A DNA stretch of 64,000 nucleotides from Raphanus sativus (Eukaryota; Streptophyta; Magnoliopsida; Brassicales; Brassicaceae), in assembly GCF_000801105.2 (NCBI RefSeq), contig NC_079519.1, forward strand, positions 35,253,288 through 35,317,287. The letters are read 5' to 3'. Position numbers and translations under genes: made by a program. The first letter of the stretch is position 1; every line of letters starts with the position of its first letter. Below the pieces are notes generated by a model that saw only the letters and a list, made by a program, of their open reading frames with translations, did not search any database and was not told where the DNA came from. Below, in pieces: positions 12,621 through 24,945 of the stretch.

Positions 12621-14381
12621 CGTACCAAATTATCTATGGATAAGATATCTTTCCATTTTTAGATCTTCAATTCTATTTTTCCGTCAGCAAAATAAATCAT
12701 GTTAGTTATATATTGGATACTAAGACCACCCACAATGGAGGTGTTGAATCTCTTTTAATAAATATACTAGAATCTAATCCGTCTTTAGTTATATATCTTT
12801 TGTTTTACATTTTAAAAAAATTAATTTTTATATTTGTGTTTTTAGTTATATTTAGATTTTTATTTGCATAATATTTTTCTTAAATGATCACTAAGAGATT
12901 TTAATAATTATATTAAAATATTTGGAACACACATATATCAATAGATCATGTTCATGTTTTAATAGTATTGATGTTAAAGTTTTGGAACAAATCTATATGA
13001 CATCGACGGTGTCGTAAACTTTTAACAATTGAAATTTGTTTTATGTAGGCCTATTTCGCCACATGGCATAATTGGATTGACAAAAATTAGTGGACATATT
13101 TTTTAATTTTTTATTTTCACCTAATATTTCAAACTTATTTATTATATAATAGAATTCATTTCTAAAACACAAAAATTATATCAAATTCATAACTTTTGTA
13201 ATCTATACATGGAGACTAATTCAATTCATTTGGATACAGAAAAAATGTTATTTCTTATTATAATCAACTATTTAATTGTTCTAATAATACTAATTTAGTA
13301 TTATTTTATTAAAATAAGATAGGTATATAAATAAAATAAAATTATTAAAATTATGTTATTTTAGATTTTAAATTAGTTGCAATCAAATGATTAATATGTA
13401 ATTATTATACTGTAAAACATAAATATATAAATTAATAATAGTAGAGTAGAGTGTTGAATTTTTTAAAACAAATTAACCAACTGTAAAGGTCAAAAATTAA
13501 AATATATATTGAATAAAAAATATAATGTAAAATGTTAAAAAGAAAAAATGAAGGTATGGAAAATAAAATGAGTGTCGAAACCACTTTACATAGTCTAACA
13601 AAATATTTGGAGGAAACGTGTAACTGGTATATCCATGCATGAATCGCTGCCGATCATTACAATTGATTGGTATTAATTTTTTGTTGATTTTGAAAATTAA
13701 AAAAAGTCGGCGTTTTAACACGGATAGTATCTTAGTTCTAGATTTATATTACAGTTGCATCAAACATGTTTGAGTAGTATTAAATCTTATCTTGTTTGAC
13801 TAACAAAACCTAAGTCAAACCGTAAGTATATAGGGAAGCATTATCTCTCGGAAAGTATATGGAGTTATGGAGTAATCTTAACTCTTAAGTGATTTATCTG
13901 TTTGTCATAATTACATCTAATCCTCAAAAGAAAGGATTAAATAGAACCGACTTATGTTTCTTTATGTTTTGGCGGTATTTAAAAATAATAATAAACTAAT
14001 CAAATTTTTTTTTTATCTCATATCTTTTTTTTTCTTGAAGAAGTTTTTTTTACCTGGTTGAGATTGAATTCAGAGTCGCAAACCCACGGATGAACTTCTT
14101 GTCCAGGGCATTCAAATGAATCATAAAGCATAGACCTATATCTGCATTAGGTGAACAAGACAATGTTACTTAATTTCAGATAACAAGAGGATCGAATTTG
14201 AAATGTGTCATATAGTTCTACTGCCACTTGACCACAAAGCCCGTTCCTTTATCCTATATTTTTCTCTCTATACTTATAGTTTTGCCAAAGTGGGCTTTGA
14301 TTTCGATCTTAGCAAATAGCAAATCAGAACTCAAACATCTTGTAAAAGAAGTTTTTTTTTTGTTTGTTTTCTACTTAAGTG
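12621..14381. other. gene-free AT-rich intergenic DNA
   Basis: Very AT-rich, with no recognisable gene or element boundary. Confidence 0.45.
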
Positions 14382-14540
14382 CTGTTCGTTTGGTTGTCGC
14401 ATGTCCGGCGTCTGCGTCTGCGGCAATGATTTTCGCAGCGAGCTTGTTCGTTTCATTGACGGCGATACGTGCGTCTGCGTCTGCATCAAAACGCCAGCAC
14501 CTACGTCAGACGCCATAAAAACCTGCGATCGCAACGTAAA
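14382..14540. repeat. GC-rich tandem duplication
   Basis: Two imperfect units begin 'tgttcgttt' at about 14383 and 14445, and both contain 'gcgtctgcgtctgc'. The block is rich in CpG and stands out sharply from AT-rich flanks. It may be part of a MITE; similar 'tgttcgtttggttgtcgc' sequences are common in plant hAT-type MITEs, but no second terminus was identified. Confidence 0.45.
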
Positions 14541-15259
14541 TCTTGCATCTATTTAAGCTAATTACAATTTTGGCCCTAACATAATTCAATATTTACAAGA
14601 AAACCTAACTCTAATTGCCGCAGACGCAGCCTCTCTTCTCTCGTCCCCATTAACGCAGCTTCTCATCTCTCGATCTCCAACACCTCTCCAGTTCTCTCTC
14701 GATCTCGGACATCTCAATCTCTCTCTTCGATCTACCCATCTCCGAGCTCATCCCATCTCGAAGCTCTCTTCTTCATGGCATCTCATCTCTTCTACACAAA
14801 ACTTCACATTAGTTTGGGTTCGATTCTGATATTACTTATAACGTTCATATAATTAAGCTCTTCATGTGTGTCTACGGCCTTGTCATGCAGTCGGACGCAT
14901 AAATTTTAAGAAGTTTGAAACATTTCATATTACTTTTTGTGCATATGGTATGACAAGTCGTCTCAACATGTTATCCATTTCTTACTGACCTAATTTAAGC
15001 ACATTTAATTTTGAAATTCTATTTTAACAAATAAATGAAAAGATAAATATTTTTTTAGTAAAATGTATATTAAATTGATAGTTTTAGATATTAGTATATG
15101 GTCGAGAAAAAACAGATCTTTAATCTCTTATATAATATTAAAAATTATTAAATAAATATTTTGGTCCATCTAACATATATTATACATTTTATTAAACTAA
15201 TCATAAAATTAATTTATAGTGCGCAATCAATTTTTCTTAAATAAAAACTATGAAATTAC

Positions 15260-15304
<45 letters not shown>

Positions 15305-15934
15305 ATTAATTATTTAATAATTTTGTATCTTTCATCATTTAACTTAATTTTATATTATTAAAATAAATCAAATAACTAAATTAATAATACAATCAAAAGT
15401 TTAGATTTTCGTATATGTTATATTTTGATTTTTTTAAAACAACTATAAATTGTTAAAACTGTTAAAAGTTTCACATTAAAATTTTATGATCAATGGATTG
15501 AAAATTTTATTATAAAGAGATACACATGATTATAAAAACTTATAAGTAAAAATCTCATTTAATAAATATTCATAATATAAATATATATATATATATATAT
15601 TAAACTATATGCCATAACAAAATATATAAGTATGTTAATTTCAAAATTACATTGAACAAGAATTGAGAACTTAATATTTTAATTTCAAAATTTTAGTGAA
15701 CTTTCAAGAATGATTATAAATTTTATAACTATTAAAAGTTCCACATTGAAAATTTTGTTAACAATAATTTAATTTTTGTTAAAATAAATAAATGTTCACA
15801 AAACCCACATGGTTAGAAAGTCTCACTTAAGAGATATTAGCTAACAAAAGAAAATAGTCATACTAAAATACACTGTATAATGATACTAATATTATTTAAA
15901 TTTAATTATATACCATACAAAATAGATAGAAGTA
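14541..15934. other. gene-free DNA with CT-rich leader-like block and (AT)n tract
   Basis: From 14615 to 14790 there is a CT-rich, 5'-UTR-like block ('ctctctcgatctc', 'catctccgagctc') that resembles the leader of a plant gene, but no coding region follows. A long (AT)n microsatellite occupies about 15262-15301 and a shorter one about 15580-15600. The remainder is AT-rich repeat-like DNA. Confidence 0.4.
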
Positions 15935-16424
15935 CTCCATCCGTTCTTAAAAGATAGTTGTTCTGGAAAGAAAATTGTTTCTAAAAACTGGTTATTTTAT
16001 GTTTTCTATGAAAAATTGCAAACTTTAAAAAAATTAATTGGTTTTACTCTCTCCGTTTCTAAAAGATAGTCTTTCTAGTGTTTTCACACATATTAAGAAA
16101 ACGCATTAAATCACTATAATAAACTTATTATTTTCCAAGATTTTCAATTTTCAACAACTTTTGGCCAATAGTAATCCAATAAAACCAATTAATTTTCTTA
16201 AAATTTGCAATTTTTCATAGAAAACATAAAACAACCATGTTTTAAAAACAATTTTTTTCCAGAATAACTATCTTTTAGGAATAGAGGGAATATAAATTAT
16301 TATTGGCCAAAAGTTGTTGAAAATTGAAAATCACGGAAAACAATAAGTTTATTATAGTGATTTAATGTGTTTTTTTAATATATGTGAAAACACTAGAAAT
16401 ACTATTTTTTAAGAGCGGAGGGAG
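15935..16424. mobile_element. Stowaway-like MITE, interrupted by a second copy
   Basis: The left terminus CTCCATCCGTTCTT follows TA (15933-15934). The right terminus, in reverse complement CTCCCTCCGCTCTT, precedes TA (16425-16426). These match the Stowaway signature CTCCCTCCGT with TA target duplication (Tc1/mariner-derived). It is split by a relative at 16047-16290; removing that insert joins 'aattggttttaTAaattattattggcc' in the two halves. No coding capacity. Confidence 0.8.
16047..16290. mobile_element. Stowaway-like MITE nested inside another
   Basis: It starts CTCTCTCCGTTTC after TA (16045-16046) and ends 'ggaatagagggaa' before TA (16291-16292). Its reverse complement aligns closely with the left half of the host element, so it is the same family inserted in the opposite orientation. 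About 244 bp, non-autonomous. Confidence 0.8.
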
Positions 16425-16559
16425 TAATTGTTTAGATTTACTTAGGATGAAATAATTGTAAATATACAAGAGTGATTACTTTTGACTTATGTGTTTGTGT
16501 ATACGTAATAGTTAATGTGTTACAGAATAAATAATACTACATAAAAATAATTTACGTGT

Positions 16560-17143
16560 GCAATGTTTATTCCGCGCAAAGCTCTGATCATAAACTATTA
16601 GACATTATTATGTATTACAAGCTGGAATGTATATAGGTCTAGGAATATGAGTCTTAACCCGCAGACCCTGCCCCGTTTAACCCGTTGTGAGGCGAATGCG
16701 AATCGAACAATCTGAAAAAATAAATTGCAAGTGTTGTGTGGGTTATGAGTATTTAATGCTGAGCGGAGGTGGATTGGTAGATTTTGAATTAGGAGTATCT
16801 TTCAACCCGCAATTTTTTTAAAAAAAATGTTTTCAAAGTTTTTTTTATAAAAGTCACATTTTTCAAAAGTACAAGAACTTTTAAAAAATAATAATTGAAA
16901 ATTTTTAAAATAGTAAATTTTTATTATAAATATATTATTTTATGATTTTTAGAAAATTTCAATTAAATAATTATTGTTTTAAAGAAAATTTTATCGCCGA
17001 TTACCCGCAAAATTAAGTGAAGCGGAAGAGAATATAAATTTATTTGTTTGCAGGTCGTGTAGTTCGGATTTTTGACAAAAAAAAAAGAACTAAAACCTGC
17101 AGGTTAGCGGATCAAACGCCCCTCGACCTAATCCTAAATGTAT
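16560..17143. repeat. decayed repeats: Helitron-like end and inverted-repeat element
   Basis: At 16569-16590, 'ttccgcgcaaagctctgatcat' looks like a mutated Helitron 3' hairpin. From about 16635 to 17143 there is a pair of weak inverted ends ('aggtctaggaa' on the left; 'cgacctaatcctaaat' on the right) with internal 'aacccgcag' and 'cctgcaggttagcgg', suggesting a degenerate TIR element. Both assignments are tentative. Confidence 0.3.
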
Positions 17144-17512
17144 ATAAGAAGTATAATGTAAAATAAATAGAGAGAATCTTTTTTTTATGTGAAATCAGTC
17201 ATGCTCCCGAAGTGATATATTGTTGGTAATGTTTTCGCTGGATAAATTAATTCATCATCATTAAGTGGTTAAAAACTTACAAGACATTCTAAGATTGAAG
17301 GATTATAGTTTTATTTTTCTAGATTGATTTATATAGTCCATTATCCTATACAATTGTTTCTGTCCCTATTGTCCTTTTCCAGTCGACACACGATTTTTAA
17401 GTCAAAGGAAACAAAAAAATCCCACTAAGATTAGAAAGAAAATGATTTTATGTTAAAAAGAATTCAAAACTGTTGTAGAGCCACACGTCGAGATGACATC
17501 AATCTTTGCAAC

Positions 17513-17520
17513 TATAAATA
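17513..17520 (+). promoter_or_regulatory. TATA box of the MATE gene
   Basis: TATAAATA lies 167 bp upstream of the ATG at 17687, which suggests transcription starts near 17545-17550. An ACACGT core (ABRE/G-box-like) lies at about 17482. Confidence 0.6.
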
Positions 17521-17686
17521 GAGAGTTTTATCCTCCAAAAGGCCCAACCAATACCACATTAAAAATATAGTTCCTCTCTGTTTCGTTTGTCATTTGCATA
17601 AATCATTTTGCCTCCAAAAGCCAAATTCTGGGCTCTGTCTCTTTATCTCTACTTCGCTCAAAACCATTTTACTCGCCTCAATAACC

Positions 17687-19593
17687 ATGTGTAATTTAAC
17701 ACCATCTTCTTCCTCGTCCTTACTATCTTCTAAAGACAAAACCCATTTATCAAAACTCGAAACCTGTGATGCTGACCATCCCCATTATTCCGATTTCACC
17801 GATGACGGTTCCCTAGACATTAATAGATGGCCAACTTTTCTCGAGGTATACTACTCTTATCATTAAAAGATAAAAAGTATATTTTCAATAAAAAAAAAAA
17901 GTATACTACTCTTTTTTTTTGACTAAAATATACTACTCTTTTTTCCCTCAAAACTCCATTCATCGTTTGGATTTTTTTGGTTTTTTCTGGTCAAAGGTTT
18001 TTATCCGACTAGAAAAAAATTAATCATTAACTATGTTGTTAAAAAAATTAAATCATTACCTAAAAATATAAAAGTTTGGTTTGATTAAAAATATCTACAG
18101 ACGTGGACGGTTCTTGTTCTTGACTTGCTTTTTTGTCTTTGATAATTTGGCGGCAGGGCATAGAGGAAGTGAAAGCGATCGGAAGAATCTCTGGGCCGAC
18201 GGCAATGACCGGGCTTCTTATGTACTCAAGAGCAATGATATCCATGTTGTTCCTTGGCTACCTCGGCGAACTGGAGTTAGCTGGGGGATCTCTCTCCATC
18301 GGCTTTGCCAATATCACCGGCTACTCCGTCATCTCCGGCTTGTCCATGGGGATGGAGCCAATCTGCGGCCAAGCTTACGGTGCTAAGCAAATGAAGCTTT
18401 TAGGACTAACCCTTCAAAGAACCGTCCTCCTCCTCCTCTCATGTTCGGTTCCCATCTCCTTCTCTTGGCTCAATATGAGGCGAATCCTCTTGTGGTGCGG
18501 CCAAGACGAAGAGATCTCCGCCGTTGCACAAAATTTCCTTCTATTCGCCATCCCTGACCTCTTCCTCCTCTCTCTGCTTCATCCTCTTCGTGTTTACCTC
18601 CGAACACAAAACATCACATTGCCTGTGACTTACTCCACGGCCGTCTCCGTCCTCCTTCACGTTCCGTTGAACTTTCTTTTTGTGGTGAAGCTCGAGATGG
18701 GAGTCGCGGGAGTCGCTATTGCTATGGTCTTAACCAATCTCAACCTCGTAGTCCTCTTATCTTCTTTTGTGTATTTCACAAGCGTGCATAGTGATACATG
18801 GGTCCCACTTACTATGGACTCTCTTAAAGGTTGGTCGTCTTTGCTCTCGCTTGCAATACCCACTTGTGTATCCGTTTGTCTGGAATGGTGGTGGTACGAG
18901 TTCATGATCATTTTGTGTGGACTTTTGGCTAACCCAAGAGCCACCGTTGCTTCCATGGGAATCTTGATCCAAACAACAGCTCTAGTCTACGTCTTTCCAT
19001 CCTCTCTCAGCCTCGGTGTGTCCACAAGAATCAGCAATGAGCTTGGGGCTAAACGCCCGGCGAAAGCTCGTGTGTCCATGATCATTTCCCTGCTCTGCGC
19101 GACCGCCTTAGGCCTAATGGCAATGGTGTTCACCTTGCTTGTTAGGCACCGATGGGGACGCTTGTTCACCACGGATGTAGAGATTCTTGAGCTGACTTCA
19201 ATTGCATTGCCCATCGTGGGTTTATGTGAACTCGGGAACTGTCCTCAAACGACCGGTTGTGGTGTTTTGAGAGGCTGTGCAAGGCCAACACTGGGTGCCA
19301 ACATAAACTTGGGTTCGTTTTACTTTGTGGGCATGCCGGTGGCTATTCTTTTAGGCTTCATTTTCAAACTAGGGTTTCCAGGTCTGTGGTTCGGCTTGCT
19401 TGCGGCTCAAGCGACATGTGCTTCTCTCATGTTGTTTGCACTCTTGAGAACAGATTGGGCAGTCCAAGCAGAGAGAGCTGAAGAACTGACGTCGAAAACA
19501 CATGGAGAAACTCCTCCTCTCCTCCCAATCTCCAGGGCTAAGAGCCGGTCTGCACCAGATACAGAAGATATGATGAGAACCATGTTGGTTTAG
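17687..19593 (+). CDS. DTX48: MATE efflux transporter, DTX48/ZF14 (BCD1) orthologue
   Basis: Two coding exons, 17687-17845 and 18157-19593, are joined by a GT-AG intron (CTCGAG|GTATAC ... GGCAG|GGCATA) in phase 0. They give a 531-aa protein, close to the 532 aa I recall for Arabidopsis At1g58340. The N-terminal 53 residues are soluble and Ser-rich. Two MatE halves follow: the first contains GPTAMTGLLMYSRAMIS, FLGYLGELELAGGSLSIGFA and GMEPICGQAYGAKQ; the second contains CLEWWWYEFMIILCGLL, GVSTRISNELGA and QTTGCGVLRGCARP. About 12 membrane segments are expected. The C-tail is hydrophilic and ends EDMMRTMLV. MATE proteins are cation-coupled antiporters of organic compounds; the Arabidopsis orthologue is linked to shoot growth and iron redistribution under stress. 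I see no disruption. The paralogue ABS3/ADP1 type is less likely given the near-identity to At1g58340. Confidence 0.95.
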
Positions 19594-22500
19594 AATGATA
19601 TCTATTCAATGTTGACGTACAAAGATTCTTGTCAAACATCATTTTTGGAGTTTATATTACTCCTTAATTTTTACTTATTTTAACATAAGAACCACTTTGT
19701 TTTGTGGGCTTTATTGGTGTTTATGTTATCTATGGTTGTGTGGATGTAATAGTTTCTAGATTGACTTTACCAGTTTGTACTATATTTGTTTCCTTCTGTA
19801 ATAACTCATTTGGATTAGCTTTGTCTTCGTTTTGTAGTAGAAGATGATATTTAATTGCCTTTAATTAGCTTTATCTTCGTACTTTAAGCTAAGAATATAA
19901 GAAGAAAAATTAAACTCCGCTATGTTCAACTTCAAAACTACGCCATTACAATCTTGGGGAAGACATTACTAAGAGCATTTTTTATCCGTAAGAAACTGTG
20001 ATAATTTCTCCAAAGATAAAAATAAAAAATATTTTAATTAGATAATTATGTAAGTTTATACCACTAATTATTTCAAACGAGAAACCGATGAAATTTTTTC
20101 CCTTTTTCTTCCTTTTATTATTTTTATTTAAACTTAGTTAAACTTTTCCTTTTTCTCTTACTTTTTGTTATTTTTATTTAGTTTTAATTATGAAATATCT
20201 TGCAAGAACTTTATTTTTAGTTGGAGAAGCTCTAACATATATTGGTCACAGTAAAAACTGAACAAAATACAATCAGAATAAGAATAACTTCCAATAAAGT
20301 ATAAAGTCTAGAATATTTTCCAAAAAGATTAGTTTTCTGCCAATTGTATTTATTCTTGTATTGTGGAAACTTTGCTGATTTAACAATCAATTCTTTTCTT
20401 AAGGACAGGCAATATGCATCTTTATTTTTAAAACTCTTTTGTTGTTCCATGTTCCATGTTCCATAAAAGGAAATATATTCACAACCAAAAATGGAAAAAA
20501 AATCCCTTTAAACTCTATCATATTCTTTGTCCCAGAGCCATCGAGATTCGATATGCTTAAAATTTCAATTGCGTTCACATTTATTTGATTTTGTTTGCTT
20601 CCTGTAATCAGAGAGAAGCATCTTTTTCCTCCTTGACACAAAACTATCCGCTCTTTTTGTTGGGACCAGAACATGAATTTATACGAACTACACAGGCTCG
20701 CAACAATGTGGCCGAAGAATAAAACACTAATATGACAAGTAACTAAAATAAAACTGAGTGGAATTAATAATGCGGCTACGTGTCGACCCTATGAATTATC
20801 TTTGATGTTTCTTTTCGGCATATACTTCAAAGAAATAAAATGAAGTTAGCCTCAATTGAGTTCCATTGGCTTGCTAAAAGATTCATTGAGTTTCATTGGC
20901 CATCTATGAAAAAAGTTTGTATATCACTGGCTTTTGAATTATGACGAAAGAAAAGACAATTTGTATTATATAATTTGGGTGTCCACCCTTTGTTTTTATT
21001 TACACGTGAATAATTTATTTTGTGTCTTTTTGCTAAACACTATGCTGTCAATCATACTCTCTAATGTTTACATTGGAAACCAATGTTTTGTTGAATGTAA
21101 GTCATATTTTATTGCTGACATACATGGAAAACAACCCCTGAGTCGAACATGTGAGTATTACTTATGCCTGGTGACATTTTTTCTGCTTAATAAGTTCCGA
21201 ATATTTGATCTACGATCCTTTTATCCCGAAACAATTTTTTTTTGATAACCGATGGTAAGACGTAAATCATTCATTTACAGCAAAGTTAAGTATCGGAACA
21301 AGGATTCAGCATTCTCTCGAATGATGAATAATATCCACAAGTGCTAGTGAGCTACGTATGTTGGTTCTATGACGCATGTTTTGTACCTCATTGATCCAAA
21401 AGTGATATATACATGTGTACGCCAATCTAGCATACAATAAAAAATGGAATACATACATCAATCACATGTTTCGAGCGTCTTTGTTTGAATCAAACCTTCA
21501 ACTGTAGCCACATGCAGCATTGCATATATATATATGTAAATATAATACGCAATTTATAAAGACAAGAGAGTTGTAAACAAATTTGCGTTCAAATAAAAAT
21601 TGATTTGAAAGATCCCAAGTCTATAAAAGTAGCGTGTGGTAAAGCTCGAGTTTGGAGGAGAAAGAGAATAAGAGAGAGTGCCGTAAAGCCTATCTTAGGC
21701 GGGCAGGGTCCCCCACGCGGAGACATAGAACGTTTACCTTTATTTCCTGTAAATAATATTACCACTACAATCTATTTTATCATCTATTTGCTTTTTAACA
21801 TCATCCAGTTTATCATCTTCTTGTTCATGAAATATGAATCTTAAATAGTTTTTTTTCTATAAAAGCCCCACTAGTTTTTTTTGGTAAAAAGCCCCACTAG
21901 TTTACGAAATGGTTAATTAGTGTTTCTGCGCCACAAACATGAGGCTTAATTCTTAAAAGATATAAGTTATAAGGTTTAATTCTGCAAATCATGATTTATT
22001 ATAGAAAATATATAAAATTGTTCGTTTATAAGTTTTTCTGTAGTTATTTTTAAATAATATTAATATATTTTATGAAATATAATATTTGTATGTCAAAGAT
22101 CGGTTTACATAAATTTTTCCAAATCAAATTGTTTAGGTGGTCATGTAGAGCAAGGCTTAACTTATACAATCAGAGCAAATTTTGACTATTCTATTTATTG
22201 ATCTGGATCCGAGTGATGTTCATCCATCGGGCTAGTACTTCTTCGCCAGTCTTTGCTTGAAAAGCGGGTTTATTTAGGTTAGTCGACTTAAAATTTTGCT
22301 TGTGCATCATGATCAAATAACTGATGAACAATAAATAAGAAACTTGAAGTTTTAGATAAAAAATATGAAAGCAAAGAGATAAGAAGAAAATGTCGGTGTA
22401 ATTATGTATCAGTTTGTAAAGTATTATGGAAGATATTACATGTGTATTTCATGAAGATGGACAAGGTTGGAGTTCGTATATTGTGATGTCTGTGAACTTA

Positions 22501-23640
22501 TAAACTTTAAAAAGTAGATAATATATTTATTGGAAAGTTTATATTAAAAATAAATGATATTACTTGAAAATTTCAAGGAAAGATGAAAAGAATTATTTCT
22601 TAAGAAAAAAAATGAAAGTTGCTTAATTACCTTTAGAAAACTTGGGAGCAAAGTTCTAATTATGTATACAAACATGCTTCTATGAAAAAATGTATCTTTG
22701 CAGAAATAAGAAAACTAAGAGATTTTTTGTTTGGTGTTTGTGTGATCAAATTTTTGGTTTTGTTGCTTTGCGCTAGGTGTTAATGTAGTTGTTGACGTTG
22801 GAAGATGAAAGTCTAGAATCAGGGAAGTTTAGCTTAGGATTAGGTGATCCTGATAAATCAAAGTTTAGACTTTAGGGTGAGTTTTAATTTAGGATTGATT
22901 ATTCTAAAGCATTCTTGTAATATAAAATATTGATGTAAATGTCTTTTTTGTTCTAGTAAATTCGGAAAAAAAACTTGTGTCTCCTTTATTTTCTACACTC
23001 ACTTACTCTGACCTCACTTACTCTGACCTCACTGTACTTACAGCTAATAGGTTTTCATATTTCAGATTGGGAGTTTTTTTATCAAAAACAAGAACATAGA
23101 ATTGTAAGAACAAAATAAGTTTGTTTCTAATATCCTCATTTACTCTGTTTTATTTGTTATGCATTTACATTCGTTGATTTTGATGTTTTCAGATGTATCG
23201 AATTGTTAAGTTCGAATAATCTTATACTAACAAAAATATCAAACTAAACCAAAACTGAATGAGACCCAATATTTTCTGGCTATCAGCTAATTATCGGTCT
23301 TATTATCAAATCGAACAAAAAAACAAAAAAATGAATTAAAATTTCATATATACTCAGAATTGTTTCTATATATGTAAAAAAGACTAACTGAATACCTGAA
23401 CGCCAAGACTTAGTTGCAACGTTAATTCTTATATTATGTTTGTAAATCGTATATAAAACCCAACGACCTAGACCTAGTTGCAATGTTAATCTCTTATATA
23501 ATTTTGGAAAACCGTCATTTTAAACCCAACGAGCTCAAGATCATATGATTTTTGGGGAATTACTATACTAAAATATCAAATCCATAACTATTTAAATTGG
23601 TATCAGATTTCAGCAAGTTTTAAATTAAACTTGATCCTTA
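19594..23640. other. gene-free intergenic DNA
   Basis: The 3' flank of the MATE gene is followed by AT-rich DNA. A MITE-like segment at about 19973-20232 has ends 'aagagcattttt' and 'ggagaagctct' in inverted orientation. A GC-rich patch at 21600-21740 ('taggcgggcagggtccccc') is not recognised. Direct copies of 'aaaagccccactagttt' flank 21862-21903. No gene was found. Confidence 0.4.
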
Positions 23641-23835
23641 CACTACAATAAAACAAGAGGTTAACGACTGCATTTTTCGTCGTTAAGTTGTCGTTAATCC
23701 TCTATTACGATGACTAAGCGACGATTTTCCTTTTATTGTTATAATCCGCGGACAAATCGTCGTAACATTGTCGTAATATTTACGACAAAATAATTTAGTA
23801 GTTACGACAACAGTATTATTACGACCAATTAACAT
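23641..23835 (+). mobile_element. CACTA-like transposon terminus, single end
   Basis: CACTACAATAAAAC starts at 23641, resembling the CACTACAAGAAAA terminus of plant CACTA elements. It is followed by subterminal short repeats on both strands (cgtcgttaagttgtcgttaa, 'cgtcgtaacattgtcgtaa', 'tacgac'), as is typical of that superfamily. No opposite terminus or transposase was found, so it is probably truncated. Confidence 0.45.
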
Positions 23836-24359
23836 TGTTTCTAATTATTTAGGAAAAATAAATTTTAGTTTTAAATTAAAAATTCATAAAATTAAAATTT
23901 TTAAAAATTATTTGATTTCAAAAATTTAAAATAACAATCTATGTAAAACATTATAGTATCTAAAATACAAACCAAAAATGAAAGCCTAAAGATTAAGGCC
24001 ATCCGGAGCTCGAAACTACAGTGCTCGGCGTGTCCCTCTAACTCCAATAAAATTTAAGTTAAGAACAAACTGTATAGATATGAATAAATAAGTTTTGTAA
24101 TAACTTGTTTAAATAATTACTAATAAAAGTTTATATAATAATATTACTAAACTAATTATTTATCCTAAAATTACGGAGAAGATGACAACTAAACAAATTC
24201 ACTTTTTAAATAATAGTAATAGTATAAATCAAAATTACTAATTACAAAATTCACATTGTCTTTTGTATTATTTTTTGATAATATTTATAGTATAGTACAT
24301 CTTGCATTTATGCATATATGTGCAAGTCTTAAATTTTTTATATTACGACTATATAATAC

Positions 24360-24369
24360 TATTTACATT
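24360..24369. repeat. LINE target-site duplication, left copy
   Basis: TATTTACATT at 24360-24369 is repeated at 34687-34696. It abuts the oligo(T) tract (24368-24376) that represents the poly(A) tail of the minus-strand LINE relic. Confidence 0.6.
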
Positions 24370-24452
24370 TTTTTTTAAACTCATATATATTTCCGAAGGG
24401 ATAAATCCGAAATTACAAGGAAAATAAAACTGGCTTAGCCAAAAAAAAGGCT

Positions 24453-24461
24453 TTCCAACAA
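24453..24461. repeat. 9-bp MULE target-site duplication, left copy
   Basis: TTCCAACAA is repeated exactly at 34402-34410. Nine base pairs is the duplication size made by Mutator transposases. Confidence 0.85.
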
Positions 24462-24500
24462 GGGCTTATTGCAAAAGTGACTCAAAACTTGAATTCAAAC
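24462..24500 (+). repeat. MULE left terminal inverted repeat
   Basis: Starts GGGCTTATTGCAAAA, followed by GTGACTCAAAACTTG (24477-24491) and a further 'tcaaac'. It pairs with the reverse complement of 34363-34401. The 15-bp GTGACTCAAAACTTG core is exact; the outer 15-16 bp are diverged. Confidence 0.75.
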
Positions 24501-24945
24501 AGAAAACTAACCTTTTCTTTTGACTCATTTTTTTTTTGAGTTTTTAACCCCACATCTGCATTTTATCTACGAAAATGCCATTAACCCTTTTTTTTTTTTT
24601 TTTTCGAAAATGGCTTCTTTACTGTCTCAACCTCATTTTCTTCAAGTATTTACAATATTGCCACTGCCATGAATAGTGGGAACAACCTTGTACGAACTGT
24701 TTGGAGCTTTTAATGCCCTTTAATGCACGTAAATCTCTTTACACTCTCTCTGTTTCAATTGTTATGAACTAAAAACAACATTTCTTTCACTTTCTCTCCA
24801 TATTCATCCAAAAAACTGAAGCTTTTGATTCAAAATTGTTTGGAGCCATATTTCTTTCGTTTTGACTTACGGTTGCTTTCGTTTGAGGTTCTGGGTGGTT
24901 GGAGAAGACCCTGTGTGCAAACAAAGTCATCTCACCTAGTTGAAG

